This document shows positions 11,030 through 21,962 of a stretch of 64,000 nt of DNA, piece by piece. The notes beneath the pieces are model-generated. The model saw nothing but the letters and a program-made list of their open reading frames with translations. It was not told where the DNA came from and ran no database searches. Within the stretch, counting starts at the first letter, position 1. Each line of letters opens with the position of its first letter. The stretch spans positions 7,066,992-7,130,991 of the forward strand of contig JAJEKV010000058.1 in assembly GCA_021234155.1 (NCBI GenBank), in the 5' to 3' direction. The translations under genes were made by a program, and so were the position numbers. The DNA comes from Isoetes taiwanensis. Its lineage: Eukaryota > Streptophyta > Lycopodiopsida > Isoetales > Isoetaceae.

Positions 11030-11590
11030 CCAAGTGGAAAATAGTAAAGGGAAATATGAAAGGAAAAAAGAGAATAGGGAAATGAAAAAAGAGAAAAAGG
11101 GGGAAGATCAAAAGGGAAAAAGAAAAAATGCAAGAGAAAACATAGGACAAGGAAAAATGGAAAAGGGGAAAGGGGGCACCAGGATTTGAAAAAAAAGGAA
11201 AAAAGGATACGCGAAAGGGAAAATGGAAAATAAGAATAGAAAAAAGGGAAGAGCGGAGAAGGGCAAAAGGGAAAAAAGAAAAAAGGAGAAATAGGAAGTT
11301 GAAATGAGGGAACATAGAAAAAGGGGAAAGGGAAAAGGGCACGTGTAAGGGGAAAGGGAAAAAAGGAGAGGAAAGGAAAACGAAAAGGAAAAAAGAAGGT
11401 AAAACAAAAATCAGAGAAAAGGGAAGGAAAAGAAAAAGGAAAAATAGGGAGGAGGAAAATGAAAAAAGGAGAAAAAATGGGGAAATGGACAACAATTAAA
11501 AATGGAAAATGGGAAAATGAAAAAAAAAAATAGAAAATGGAAAAGCGAAAAGGGCAAAAGGAAAAGAAAAAAAGGAAGGGAAAGCTGGAA
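11030..11590 (+). repeat. 560-bp homopurine tract
   Basis: The plus strand is almost only A and G (units such as GGAAAAAAG, GGGAAAAGGGC and AGGAAAATGG), with scattered single pyrimidines. The minus-strand open frames of up to 205 codons, made of Phe, Ser, Pro and Leu, arise from this composition and are not genes. Such asymmetry can form triplex DNA. Confidence 0.9.
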
Positions 11591-11665
11591 AGATTCATTG
11601 TGTAATTTTGTAAATATGAATTATTATAACAATTGCTCAAATATTATTTAAAGTTCTTAGCTTAT

Positions 11666-11693
11666 GCCCAGCAATGCTGGGCACCATTTCTAG
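11666..11693 (+). mobile_element. Helitron 3' terminus (plus strand)
   Basis: Hairpin GCCCAGC-AAT-GCTGGGC (11,666-11,682), seven bases, then CTAG (11,690-11,693) followed by T. This is the canonical Helitron 3' end (subterminal hairpin, CTRR, insertion 5' of T) and nearly identical to the terminus at 34,506-34,533. The 5' TC end was not found, so the element's extent, perhaps including the homopurine tract, is open. Confidence 0.75.
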
Positions 11694-12179
11694 TAATGTT
11701 ATTATTGCCAGCATTGTCGTTGCTATGTATGCCAAGTAGAAGAGAATGAGAGAGGCAAGCAACTGGGAGTGCGTTTTTTGTACCATGTTGCAGCCACCCG
11801 TGGAGTTCTTTTTAGTGGAATTTTCATTCGCAAAAATGTAGATGTAGCAAAAGAGGTTATCTTGGTTGAACCTTTTTACTCTATCCTCAATTAGTCCATG
11901 GAGTCTATCATGTTGGTGCTGAATGTTATTACATGCATGTGGCTTTCAACAGAGATAGAAGAACTTACTAGACACTTTTAAATTAATTGTTCCCTATATT
12001 AGCTAATGTTTTATATGCTAGTTGTTGGGGGCACGAGTTTAGGAGTATGTTGTGGAAGACCATAATTTGACTCAACCAGACATAGGTCGAAATGTAATGC
12101 CATCAAAAAGTTGTATATCAAATTTATAAGTTCAATATATTAGCACGTAATATGCTCTTAGTCACTTCCCATAGCGCCC
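11694..12179. other. Intergenic DNA
   Basis: Nothing recognisable. The frames are short and there are no strong repeats. Confidence 0.4.
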
Positions 12180-12440
12180 TCACTCTCTCTCTAGCGCCCT
12201 GGTCAAAACAGGCGCACTCAGGGTTTTTGATGCTCCAAATCAAAAACTAAAACAGGTGCACTCAGGGTTTTTGATGCTCCAAATCAAAAACTAATCCCGC
12301 AGGCGCACTCAGGGTTTTTGATGCTCCAAATCAAAAACTAATCCCAGAGTACGCCGGCTAGATACCAAGCTCTTGGGTTTTTGATGCTCCAAATCAAAAA
12401 CTAATCTCAGAGTACGCCAGCTTAGATACCAAGCTCTTGT
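12180..12440. repeat. Tandem hairpin repeat, four units
   Basis: A 25-base hairpin, GTTTTTGAT-GCTCCAA-ATCAAAAAC, occurs unchanged at 12,223, 12,267, 12,314 and 12,377. The first three are preceded by AGGYGCACTCAGG; the fourth and the array end share AGAGTACGCC...GATACCAAGCTCTTG (12,346-12,375 and about 12,409-12,440). Unit length is 44-63 bp. Confidence 0.9.
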
Positions 12441-12514
12441 TCCCAAGCTACAGAGCAAAAGATCTAATAGCCCAGCCTCCAACTCCTTCCCACTCCAAAA
12501 GAATTTCGGCGACA

Positions 12515-12587
12515 ACCGGAATTGAACCCCCCACCCATAGGGTTGAACCCCTCAAACCCCCAATGCCAACCACTAAGGGGGGCACTC
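12515..12587 (-). other. tRNA-like / SINE-head sequence
   Basis: On the minus strand an A-box-like TTAGTGGTTGGCATTGGGGG is followed 40-50 bases later by a perfect B-box fit, GGTTCAATTCC (plus 12,518-12,528). A second, nested GGGGTTCAACCC is also present. No poly-A tail or target duplication was located, so it could be a tRNA pseudogene or a SINE head. Confidence 0.35.
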
Positions 12588-12678
12588 TTTGTGATTCCTT
12601 TTTAATCTTTGAATCCCTATATACTTCCTGCGCATTTCTAATTCACTCCGGAGTGCTCGAAAGTTGTAGGCCTCACAA

Positions 12679-13454
12679 ATGATGGAGGGGAATCTGCATG
12701 CGCTGAAGAAGCGGGCACGTAATGGCGAGGGCTCCTCCCCCTCGGAGTACATCACACAGACAGAGGCAATAGATGCCCTGGAGGGAAAGCTGAATGCCAT
12801 TCAGGACAAGCTGACAGATGTGGAGATGCAAAGGGACACTCAACCGGCAACTATTCTCAAGAAACAGTTGGCGAAAGAAAAAGAACGTATTTCGACGTTG
12901 GAAGAACAAATTAGGCCACTGGATGACCGCTTTGGGGTCGGGTCGACTTTGAGCCTTGAGACAAGCACGCTGAGCATCTTGTCACCCAGCTAAGAAGTGA
13001 ATTGACAGCGATGTCCCGCACCCTGAGCGATGCAACTCGACATCTAGATCAGCTCCAACGGCAAATGTCAGAGGACGTGGTACAGCTGCAAAATGAGCTC
13101 AGACAGGCAGTGGCGCAGGTTGCAGAGTTGATTGCCCCAAACGGCCGGTTGGCAGACCAGGAGGCAACAATGTCTGGGATGCAGGGGAGGTTGGACACCC
13201 TAGAAAAGAGACAGCCTGAAAGTCAAGAGGCAGCGCCCAGGCTTTCGGCCCTTGAGAAGAGGATGGCCGAGTTCCAGCGAGAGACGTATGATCTGCGCAT
13301 GCAGATGAAACAGACAAGTACCACCACAGGGGCAGCACCATCACCATGTCCAATACCTGAGGAAGAGGTTGCACAGGGAATTATATGGGTCCTTCGCGAG
13401 GAGAAGGACCGCCTAAGCAAATCTAATCATCCTTATATTGAAGCTCAAACCTGA
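12679..13454 (+). pseudogene. Coiled-coil protein, one frameshift
   Basis: Two consecutive frames, 12,679-12,993 and one ending at 13,454, read as a single protein of about 255 residues if one shift near 12,950-12,965 is allowed; the second frame is open before its first Met as HAEHLVTQLRSELTAM. Heptads are obvious (TEAIDALEGKLNAIQDKL, ISTLEEQIRPL, LRQAVAQVAELI, RLDTLEKR, LSALEKRMAEF). The start is a double ATG after a pyrimidine-rich leader; TATATA lies near 12,622. I do not recognise the family; a retroelement gag-like or structural coiled-coil protein are both possible. No intron is visible. Confidence 0.45.
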
Positions 13455-14639
13455 ATGGGAGCGTCAGATTTATCATTCATTTGTAGTGCTAAATCCGTTC
13501 TGTCTTTCAAACTGAGTAGCTCCAGCAAAATTTCTGTTTGTATTTGGGTAAGCCAGATTTGAGGCTTGCCAGAATTGCCAGACCAGTCTATATCAGATTA
13601 CATTTTGATCTTGTAATGCTCCATGCTTCAAAGCATCTACTCACAGCCTTTGTCATTGCCATTTACAGCAGAACTCTGTTTCAATAACGTTATTCAAATA
13701 CAAAGGCAACAAAGCCTTGATAAATTCGTAGGCCATTGTGTATCTTTCTATAAAAAATTCAAATGCAGATAAATGCATACCTATGCAGATCTAAAACTGT
13801 GCATTTGCAAAATCCGTCATTAGCCATCCGTTATCCTGGCTCTTTAAATATCAAAAGCGTCAATGATGCTCTGAATATATGCTTTGGCCAACAAGACTAG
13901 ATATGGCAACCCTGACAAGGTTGTTTAAAGCATAACTCAAGTAGATAGTGTCGTATTTGGCATTTAGACGGCCAAGAAAAACTTACAGCAACAAATTCGA
14001 CACAAGGCAAATCCCGAACTGTATTTTGAGCCCTAAAAATAAAACCAGAAGAGCCCATCTATGCCTTGGTATTTTCGGTGCATCTCTGATATCAAAGTGT
14101 GCAACAGGCCAATCTCATGCACTTACGCCCCATATCTAAATCAGTTCATTTTTGTATAAGAGGCTTCAACGATTTTCTGTGTTATCAGATCATAAACAGC
14201 CAAGTGCATATCAAGAACTGCCATATTCGGCTGCAACCAACAGATCTGAATGTCACTTCTTCTGTACTTGGTGCTACCAAATAATATGCAAATAGATGCA
14301 AATCTGGATGTTGAGTGCCAGTTTTGGCCTCCCTGAACATGGATTCATGTAGCCAGTAGCCATGCATGCGGCCATGTAGCCGCTTGGCCTCAGGCCAAAC
14401 CCTAAATTGATTTCTAATCTATGCCCTAAATCAATTTCTAAAATACTTTGAATCGATTACCAAAAATACCCATTTAAAAGGTAGTTTTAAAACAGTAAAC
14501 ATTTACCATATTTAACTTTTGTGCTACAGCTCCAAATACTGTAAAGGTCAAATATAAGCCCTAGAATCCAACTGGGTATTAGAGTAAATATCTTGAAATA
14601 TGTTGTTTTTTGCCCATGACATCTACGACGAAAGCCAAA
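13455..14639. other. Intergenic DNA
   Basis: No gene. A palindrome-like ATGCATGCGGCCATG sequence sits at 14,360-14,380. Otherwise it is unremarkable AT-rich sequence. Confidence 0.4.
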
Positions 14640-14940
14640 AAGTTTATTAATCAGCTAAAAAGTACAAAATTTACATGTTTCATCTTACTGTGTAAGCACA
14701 AAAAGATGCCACAGAAGCAGAGCCTGGAGCACAATGTACTTACTCCAGAATAGGAGACTAACGATAAGAATCAATTCGAAGATACTGAATCTTGATGCGT
14801 TCCATCATTTCTGATTCAAGGGAGGAACATTCGTAGGCTGTCAATATCTTTTGCTGGGCCACCATAATAACACCGTGTGCAGATGAATTAATCCCCTGAA
14901 AAATGTGGTGTCTGCGACGCTCCCATACCGACCATAGGAG

Positions 14941-15753
14941 CTAACCGGAACCAAGATGGAATGCTCTTTGCTTAGCTGGAAGCCATGTGTTGGGATAGGA
15001 CGCCAAGAGGATGCATCGACAGTCCAATATACTGTTAAACAAACCCTGTAGCCAGGACCACGCTGGTTGAACCTTAGGACAATCAAAGAGATAATGCTCA
15101 AGAGTCTCAACGTCTGAAAAATAGAGCGGGCATACTGCAGATATGCGAGGATAGCGATGTCGGAAGGCATTAACCCACAGGCACCTGTGGATAACCTGCC
15201 ACCACAGTACAGAGAATTTAGGGTGGAGCAATCTATCCCAAAGCCATCGCCATGTACGACACAAAGTGGGCTGTGGAACCTGTAGGTGCCACCCATCTGG
15301 CAACTGGAGGGGCTCTGGTGCTAAAAGAAGGCGATATACTGATCTCGCAAAGTGCTTGCCTTTGTGAATATTTTCATGATAGTCCCATGGCACCCTTTCA
15401 GCAACACCAACTTGCACTATAAGAGGCAAATTTTCTGCGACCTTCTCCCATAGAGATACATCCCAACTAGAGAGCAGGAACTTTGCTTGAAATTCAGGCC
15501 AAGATAGTAGGCGACCCGCTTCATACCATGCTTGAATAGAGACAACACCTGCAAGAACCCATCGTCTCTGTGTAAGGGGATGAACTGATGCTGCCAATAA
15601 AGGTGATGGGGGGTCTGGAGGCAGTGGTGCCCACCACCATGGAGTCTCCAATAGGGTGTGGATAGAGGGGCATGGCCAGAAAAGATGTTTGACTGCCTCC
15701 CATGCTGTCAACAAGCCACGCAAAAATGGAGAAGCACTCGGAAAAGGTTGCAT
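14941..15753 (-). pseudogene. LINE zf-RVT / C-terminal region
   Basis: 270-codon frame continuing the RT ORF in another phase. It contains WDRLLHPKFSVLWWQVIHRC, matching the zf-RVT region of plant LINEs, followed by AVCPLYFSDVETLEHYLFDC, where the Cys/His knuckle is partly retained. A further piece of the same ORF continues in another frame to about 14,841. Confidence 0.8.
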
Positions 15754-15872
15754 AGTCTGAAATAGAGCCCAAGGACTGGTTAGACAGCCTTCTTGCCTAG
15801 ATGGATATAGTGACCAAGAGCTTGTCTAAGAAGGCGTGAACCAGGAGAGTCATCCTCACCATTCAAGAGTCT

Positions 15873-16616
15873 CTAAATGAACTTTGAAATAAGAACTTTG
15901 CTCTGCAGTAAGAAGTCCATCATACCCAGACCACCTGCCCATTTTGGAAGGGTGCACTTCGACCAAGCCACCTTAACCACAACATCTTCCTCAGTACCTG
16001 CCCAAATAAAGTTCCGAACTGTTGCAATGAGCTCACACACTTTGATCTGTGGGGCTAGCAGTAAGGATGCCATATAAACATGGGTGCTGCTAAGGACTGA
16101 CTTGGCCACTGTAATGCGCCCCGCAAGAGACAGCTTTGCAGTGGACCACCAGAACATGTGCTTCTCCAAACCCCTAATGATCTCCTCCCATGCAGCTCCC
16201 ATAGTAACATGGATGCCAACTGGAATCCACGACAACTTGATGGACTGACCATGTGCAAGTAATTTCCATAAATAATCATGAACACAGGCCGGAGCCGGAG
16301 TATCCAATATCCACAAAGTTGTACACTTCTGCCACAAGGACACCGGAAGCGAGTGAAAAATATCTAAGAGCATTTTGGCAACAGGAAGATTCTCAGCATT
16401 AGCGACTAGGAAGAGGAACATGTCGTCTGCATATTGATTGCAAACCTCTTGTGTGCCGTCCTCCATTGCAAGACCATGGAGAAGTCTCTCTGTGGTTCCA
16501 ACGGTGAATAACTGCGACAAAGCCTCTGTAACAATTGTGAAAAGCAATGGTGCTAAAGAGCATCCCTGGCAAATACCACGACCGAGTGAGAAGGCATCTG
16601 ACGGCTCATTCCCCAA
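15873..16616 (-). pseudogene. LINE reverse transcriptase (C-terminal half)
   Basis: Begins MGNEPSDAFSLGRGICQGCS, the RT motif just before the active site, and carries the catalytic NQYADDMFLF. The thumb follows (KLSLAGRITVAKSVLS), ending with LGMMDFLLQSKVLISKFI. Motifs upstream of GRGICQGC are absent because of 5' truncation. The frame is open for 247 codons, so this copy is only moderately old. Confidence 0.85.
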
Positions 16617-17005
16617 TAGTGACCCTTACACATCTGTTGTGTAAAGTGCACCATTGTTATTTCCACATATAGTGTAAAGTACAATGTTGTCTTTTCCACA
16701 GTCTAGGTTCCTTGTCAAGCTCAACTTGTCTAGGTTCCAGTTAAGGGAACCATGGTCTCAACTTCACTATGCAAAACTATAAAGTAATTGCAAAAAAACT
16801 ATTTCAATATGACATTTTAGCAACATCTTCTAAGGCAATATGCCCATAACCTTGTAATATTTTGGCAGATTATGCATACCATCAAGTTAAAAAGTTTATT
16901 TGCGCAAGTTCTAGTATCATGAGAGATCTCTAGATCGCTATTGATTGTCCAAGCGATTTTGCTTAATTGAAGCAAAATAGCATAAAAAACAATCTCAATA
17001 TCATT

Positions 17006-17492
17006 AATAAACCAACACATAACTACCATTGACATTAATAAACATAACCATTGGATCCAACACATCTAAATTAAAATCCCCCTTAAACCCCCTTTGGTTT
17101 GGGTGCATATTCACACGGGGGGTGACGTAGGGCAGCGAGAGCCCTCATATTTGTATTTTGCACGTACGAAATCAACACCATAAAGTATTCCAGTTGAAAT
17201 CTTATAGTATTTTGCGAATCTTATTATACAGTATAGCAAATCTTGTACTTGCATACCCCACAAATGAGGAACTTTACGTACGGTGTAGATTAAGGAATAA
17301 GGGGCGAATATGCCTATCCAACAGCTCTCGATGCCCGGAGTCACCCCCCGTGTGAATATGCACCCAAACCAAAGGGGGTTTAAGGGGGATTTTAATTTAG
17401 ATGTGTTGGATCCAATGGTTATGTTTATTAATGTCAATGGTAGTTATGTGTTGGTTATTATACTAAAAAAAATTTTGGGCCCTTCGGGCCCT
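17006..17492 (+). mobile_element. Foldback element copy B, complete
   Basis: Arms of about 120 bp (17,006-17,126 and 17,340-17,459) are nearly perfect reverse complements, from TAACCAACACATAACTACC to TTCACACGGGGGGTGAC. The 213-bp centre holds CTCGATGCCCGGAG and ACCCCACAAATGAGG. Immediately beyond the right arm come A/T-rich sequence and GGGCCC-TTC-GGGCCC (17,477-17,491), then CTAA. Foldback structure and multiple copies mark it as a non-autonomous DNA element, unless it is an unusual Helitron-like end. Confidence 0.8.
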
Positions 17493-18071
17493 AAAAAAAA
17501 AACAAACATAAGAACATGTAAGACATTTAAAACATGAAGACAAACAAATTATTTCCATGGCAAATAGATTCAATTGATGATTGCATGTATGCATTCTTAT
17601 ATATATGGCATTCAAGTATTACCCATTTTTCTCAAAACAGTCAATAAGCCGCTTAAGAATTTCCTAACACTCTATATATACATGGCATTCAGATATTTCC
17701 CATTCTTCTCAAAGTCCTAATATTAAGCCACCATGACATCCAATTTGCTACAGTAACAATTTGGCATTCATAATTGCATATTTTGCAACAATAAGAAAAG
17801 AACCGACCATAGTTTTCATCTTCACAAATCATGTGTTTACATCTTATGCATTGGTTTTTACTTCGTAATCCAATTGCTGGAGGATTTTAGCACTCCTCTC
17901 CATCCGGGAGATTTTCCAATGAGCTTGAATAATACGGATACCTTTTAAATATGTTTGAAATATAAAAAGCAAACATGTTCCATGTCATTTACATTAGTCG
18001 AAGAAAAATAACGAGTTTCATGTATGTTGGAAACTTCGATCATTATATATTGTAAAAGTTTTCACAAGCGG
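17493..18071. other. AT-rich intergenic DNA
   Basis: The phrase ATATATGGCATTCAAGTATTACCCATTTTTCTCAAA and a close variant lie near 17,600 and 17,670, a weak 60-70-bp direct repeat. No gene. Confidence 0.4.
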
Positions 18072-18570
18072 TTAACATACCTCCACCAAGCATTCATGAT
18101 CGGCCCAACCGCAAATTTGAAAGTATATCAATGCTATGGTGATAAAAACAGTGACAATGATCAATATGATGAATACAATAAATAAAATACTATAGATCAT
18201 GTACACTTTATGGCCCCAAACACTAGCAAAGATGTAATAGAGCTCAATATAAATTGTAATTGAATGGTAGGAATCTAGCTGTTGCCATCGTGGTATGGTG
18301 TCTTGGGTACCATGGTAAAGGAGGAATCTCCGGGGGGGATTTTGAGGTACGACAGGGTGCTTGAAACTCTGCCTTAGTATTGTTTCTTGCAATGCCACCA
18401 AGTACAAGCAATGGCAAGGTAACTAGCATCCAGATGAGAGTGATTACAACAATGGTTCCAAAAGGAAGGCCAGCTATTGAATTGTAAACTATTGCAACAG
18501 CGTTCACGAAAGCAAATGTCAAAAACAAACAACCATGACTAAGATAAGATTTATACCAAACAACTGTCAA
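18072..18570 (-). pseudogene. TM9SF (EMP70) family fragment
   Basis: Two overlapping frames encode consecutive pieces of a transmembrane-9 superfamily protein, which works in Golgi/endosomal membrane sorting: first [39 protein letters not shown] and [10 protein letters not shown], then after a shift near 18,250 [20 protein letters not shown] and [14 protein letters not shown]. These cover roughly three membrane helices of the C-terminal half. The 3' end reads GGTGGAG|GTATGT, a plausible splice donor, so this seems to be a genomic exon rather than a processed copy. The family's WWWR is changed to CLVE/C and the frame is broken, so it is a pseudogene. Confidence 0.8.
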
Positions 18571-19430
18571 TAAGACTTCAGTTCACGAAGAACACGAATC
18601 AGAGTTGCACTGTTAACTGCCGAGCACTATTTTCTGCCGGGCTGAGGAGGCGCAAGGGGCTGAAAACGACCTTGGAAGATGCAGACGATTAAACACAATA
18701 AAATCATCTGCCTAGCAAGACATGTTAAGCACTGCTTGCTATGGCTCCTTGCCGAGTTGATCATTCAGCACTTGCCTGCTAGATGGTTCCAGCACTTCTT
18801 CTAGAAACCTTTTGCATAAACACAAGGAATAGATGGGAGAATCTCTTGGACTGGGCTCAAACAGATTGAAAGCATGTTTTCCCAAATCCTCACCTTCATA
18901 TTCTTCGTTGAAAGGCTTAACCAGCATGCCCATCTCTGCAGCTCAAGGCCGAAAACCCCCCTGAAACCCACAAGGCCCACGAAATCCATAGCATTGTTCA
19001 AATTTAAGGCTCTGAAGGAAAAACCAGCTAACCTAATCGAATAAGGGGGCTTGCTACGATACCTCCAAGTCATCTAGAGCAGAGAATCCAGGCATTGCAA
19101 GGTGCATCTTTGCACAGGAAATTGTGAAACAGAACATGCAGGGGGAAGACTGCGGGCGACCTAAAGGCCCCGCCTCGCCCTTTGCTACGCCACAGATGTC
19201 GGTGGAAAAGGGTTTGAACATACCTTGAAGCTGCCGGATCCGCTTTCGTGGTAATCTACCGTCTGCAAGAGCGAATCTCGCTCAGAGCCATTGCCTCACC
19301 AAGCCCTAGATATAACTAAAAGAACCCTAAAATAACCTGGCTCGATGCTTGCATGCTCGATTTGGGATAGTTTTTGAAATCATAGTTGTAACCATTGAAA
19401 AATGCCACTAAAAGTATCGTGAAAGTATGC
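18571..19430. other. Intergenic DNA near the TM9SF fragment
   Basis: No gene recognised. A 90-codon minus frame at 18,801-19,073 has no known domain. Confidence 0.4.
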
Positions 19431-19850
19431 GCACTCTAGATGTACTGATTAGTACGTCTCATCAAATACGGTCATCAAATCATATAAAAACCTTAGGAAA
19501 AAAAGTACAAAAACACAAAGAAAACCCCCTGTTATTATGCTACATATTGAAGCTTAATTGCTTGATTGAAACAAATAAGCTCAGTTTCACAAAAAAAAAA
19601 AAAAAAAAACCCTACCTTCTTCCATAGAGTGTGACAAAAACCTTGTACTATAATTGCAGGGATGGCAAGACCCCCACCCCACCATTACAGTGGGAGTAAT
19701 GCCATTGCCATACCCTATAGTTATTTAGCCCTGCATATGTAGCATAATAACAGGGGGTTTGCTTTGTGTTTTTGTACACTTTTCACAAAGGTTTTCCTAA
19801 GATTTCATGGCGTATTCGAATAGATGTACTAATGCGTACATCTAGAGTGC
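19431..19850. mobile_element. MITE with ~117-bp terminal inverted repeats
   Basis: Left arm 19,431-19,547 (GCACTCTAGATGTAC...CCCCCTGTTATTATGCTACA) matches the reverse complement of the right arm 19,735-19,850, with small gaps. The 187-bp centre includes an A18 run and no coding frame. It ends GTACATCTAGAGTGC. The outer flanks show no obvious target duplication, so the superfamily (Mutator or hAT) is unresolved. Confidence 0.8.
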
Positions 19851-21106
19851 ACCATTTTTTAGTTGTTTATTTAGCTTTTTTTTTTCAATGGTCCAACATC
19901 CAAGGGCTCACAACAAAAGCCCTCTTTTTATTTCAGTTGCCATTTTCAGAGTTTTGCATGCAAGCATCCTGCCATCATGTTTTAGGGTTATTTTAGGGTT
20001 AGACGAAAGAAGGCAAGAATCGAAAGCAATACAAATGCTGGAGGGTTCGAACATGCTTCAAGATTCAGCATTCGGCTTCAAGAATAAGATTTAACATTGG
20101 GTTTGAAGATCTAGCATTCGACTTTGCTAGTTTATTTTTTCCTTCTCCACTTCACTATTGGCGCACGTCGACCGGCAGTTAGGGTATGGTGGAGCGAAGG
20201 TAAGAACGGCGGCTGTTAGGGTATGGAATGGAATCAAGATCAGAAATAATGACATTGTATTTCCTGCCGGATTGGATTTTGCCACTGCTCCCTTCTGGCT
20301 GCATCTTGGAATCTGCTCCTTTGCTTCCATTGTTCATGAAGAAAGATTTAATAAGTTTCTCCCTCTTGCAGATGCAGTGAAGCAGATAGAACTATGGATA
20401 TGGATATGAAAATGGGTCAGGCAAATGGCAGATGGAAGAACTAGGATAAAACGGCGGCTTGAGCATCCGGTGCATTTCTCTACTCCAGTTGTGCAAGATT
20501 TTTTCGCATGGGAGAGGAAAAGATCAGAAAATGCAGGAAGCACAAATACTGGAAGAACCCTCAGAGCTCTTAGATTCCAGGTTATGTCAGGAGACCTCAT
20601 GGCCATGATTGCAATTTTAAGAAGTGCTTGACCAAAGCAACTTCGTAAAAGGAAAGCTCGCAAAGAATGGTAGCACAACGAAAGGACGCGTCTATAGGTT
20701 TCTAGCTCAAAAGCACAGTTGGCAGAAACCCTTAAGCTGGATTTTAGCCTATTTGGCAATAACAGAGCAACAGCAGAGAGCACTTATTTAGTGCCTTCCA
20801 AGAAGCTTCACCATTCCCTTCCGACCTTCCCTTCGGATTTGTGCTACATTATCGTCTTTCCAAAATTTGTACCTTGAAATTTGTGGTATTGTGCTTTTCG
20901 GGACGGCTTTCGGTCTTGGGCATCATCTGCATCGTACTCTTTATTTCTCATATTATGTGGTAGAATCTCGTGAAAAATCAACATTTGCTTCAAGAAGACC
21001 GGATTTCATCTAATTCTGTGGTCTAATGATATGCTTCATATAGCGATTATTTCAACGCATGAGATACCTCGGTTAATTACATTTCTCATTTCATGTTTCT
21101 ATATAG
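19851..21106. other. Stretch upstream of the COI1-like exon
   Basis: Open frames at 20,127-20,783 overlap on both strands and match nothing I recognise. It might hold a decayed 5' exon of the COI1-like sequence, but I cannot show this. Confidence 0.35.
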
Positions 21107-21680
21107 GTGCGAAACATCATTGGAGATGCAGGACTTGAAGTGCTTGGCAACCATTGTAAAAGCTTAGGAGTCTTGATTGAAAATTTAGAGCACCAAAGAT
21201 GGTTTTGTATCACATTGGGGGCTACTTTGTGCGGCTCAAAACTGCAGATGTTTACAAATCCGTTGCAATTTATGCATCAAATATCACCAGATTCAAATTA
21301 TTATCCGCATTCGGTGACATGAGAACCACACCTTCATTTGATGATGGCGTGAAGAATTTGCTAGAGGGATGTTCAAATATGGTTCGTTTGGCTATTTATA
21401 TACGCCATGGTGGACTTACAAATGAAGTTTAGCCCACATTGGCAGATATGGTGGAAAGATTAGGTGGCTTCTTTTGGGCTGTGTTGGAGAGAATAATGAG
21501 GGGTTCAGGCTTAGGAAGCTTGAACTCAGGGATTGTCCTATTACTGAGGCTGGAATTGCAGCCACAGTTAGATCGTTACAATCAGTTAGATCGTTACAAT
21601 CGTTGAGATACATATGGGCCCAAGGCTATGAAGCAAGAAATACAAGTGATTTTTTGCAATGGGGCCTTATTGGAACATAG
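21107..21680 (+). pseudogene. COI1-like F-box/LRR jasmonate receptor fragment
   Basis: Begins after a pyrimidine-AG (TTTCTATATAG|GTGCG) with VRNIIGDAGLEVLGNHCKSL, the LRR segment typical of COI1. After one frameshift it continues as VAIYASNITRFKLLSAFGDM and FDDGVKNLLEGCSNMVRLAI, YIRHGGLTNEV. After a second it reads LLLGCVGENNEGF, LRKLELRDCPITEAGIAATV and LRYIWAQGYEA. COI1 is the SCF ubiquitin-ligase subunit that perceives jasmonates; this covers about the last third of the LRR solenoid. An 18-bp tandem duplication (21,566-21,601, VRSLQS twice), two shifts and one stop show it is dead. It lies between two foldback elements. Confidence 0.8.
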
Positions 21681-21962
21681 AATACCCCCCGAGTTCTTGT
21701 AAAAGTTGTGCTTATTCTGAAGTTGAAGTGCTCAAGTATTTATGTTCATTTCAGAGTTTATGCCCATCCATTTAAGTTGCCTTGCAATTCTATAACACCC
21801 TATGCAAGGCAAATCTTAACTCTATTTACTTGTGGAGATGTTTGATTATTCCCCATAACATATGTATCCAAGATGGCATTTTTTAAATATACGACAACAT
21901 ATGTGCCATGGCAAAGCACATGGTTTAAGTGCTCTTCTTCCAAGTATGATATAATGTTTGTT

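Larger units (their letters stand above)
14640..16620 (-). mobile_element. LINE, 5'-truncated copy 1
   Basis: Non-LTR retrotransposon remnant on the minus strand: the RT palm and thumb (16,616-15,873), a connection region with frameshifts (about 15,870-15,750), then the zf-RVT and C-terminal domain (15,753-14,941) and a presumed 3' UTR to about 14,640. It starts inside RT, so the endonuclease and N-terminal RT are missing. No target duplication was identified. Related copies lie at 30,099-32,629 and 52,070-53,092. Confidence 0.85.

Noticed and set aside
11010..11640. Open frames of 161 and 205 codons on the minus strand
   Set aside because: They are Phe/Pro/Ser/Leu readings of a homopurine tract in several overlapping frames; composition alone explains them.
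20127..20783. 149-codon minus frame and opposing plus frames
   Set aside because: No recognisable domain on either strand; could be decayed gene sequence but not supported.
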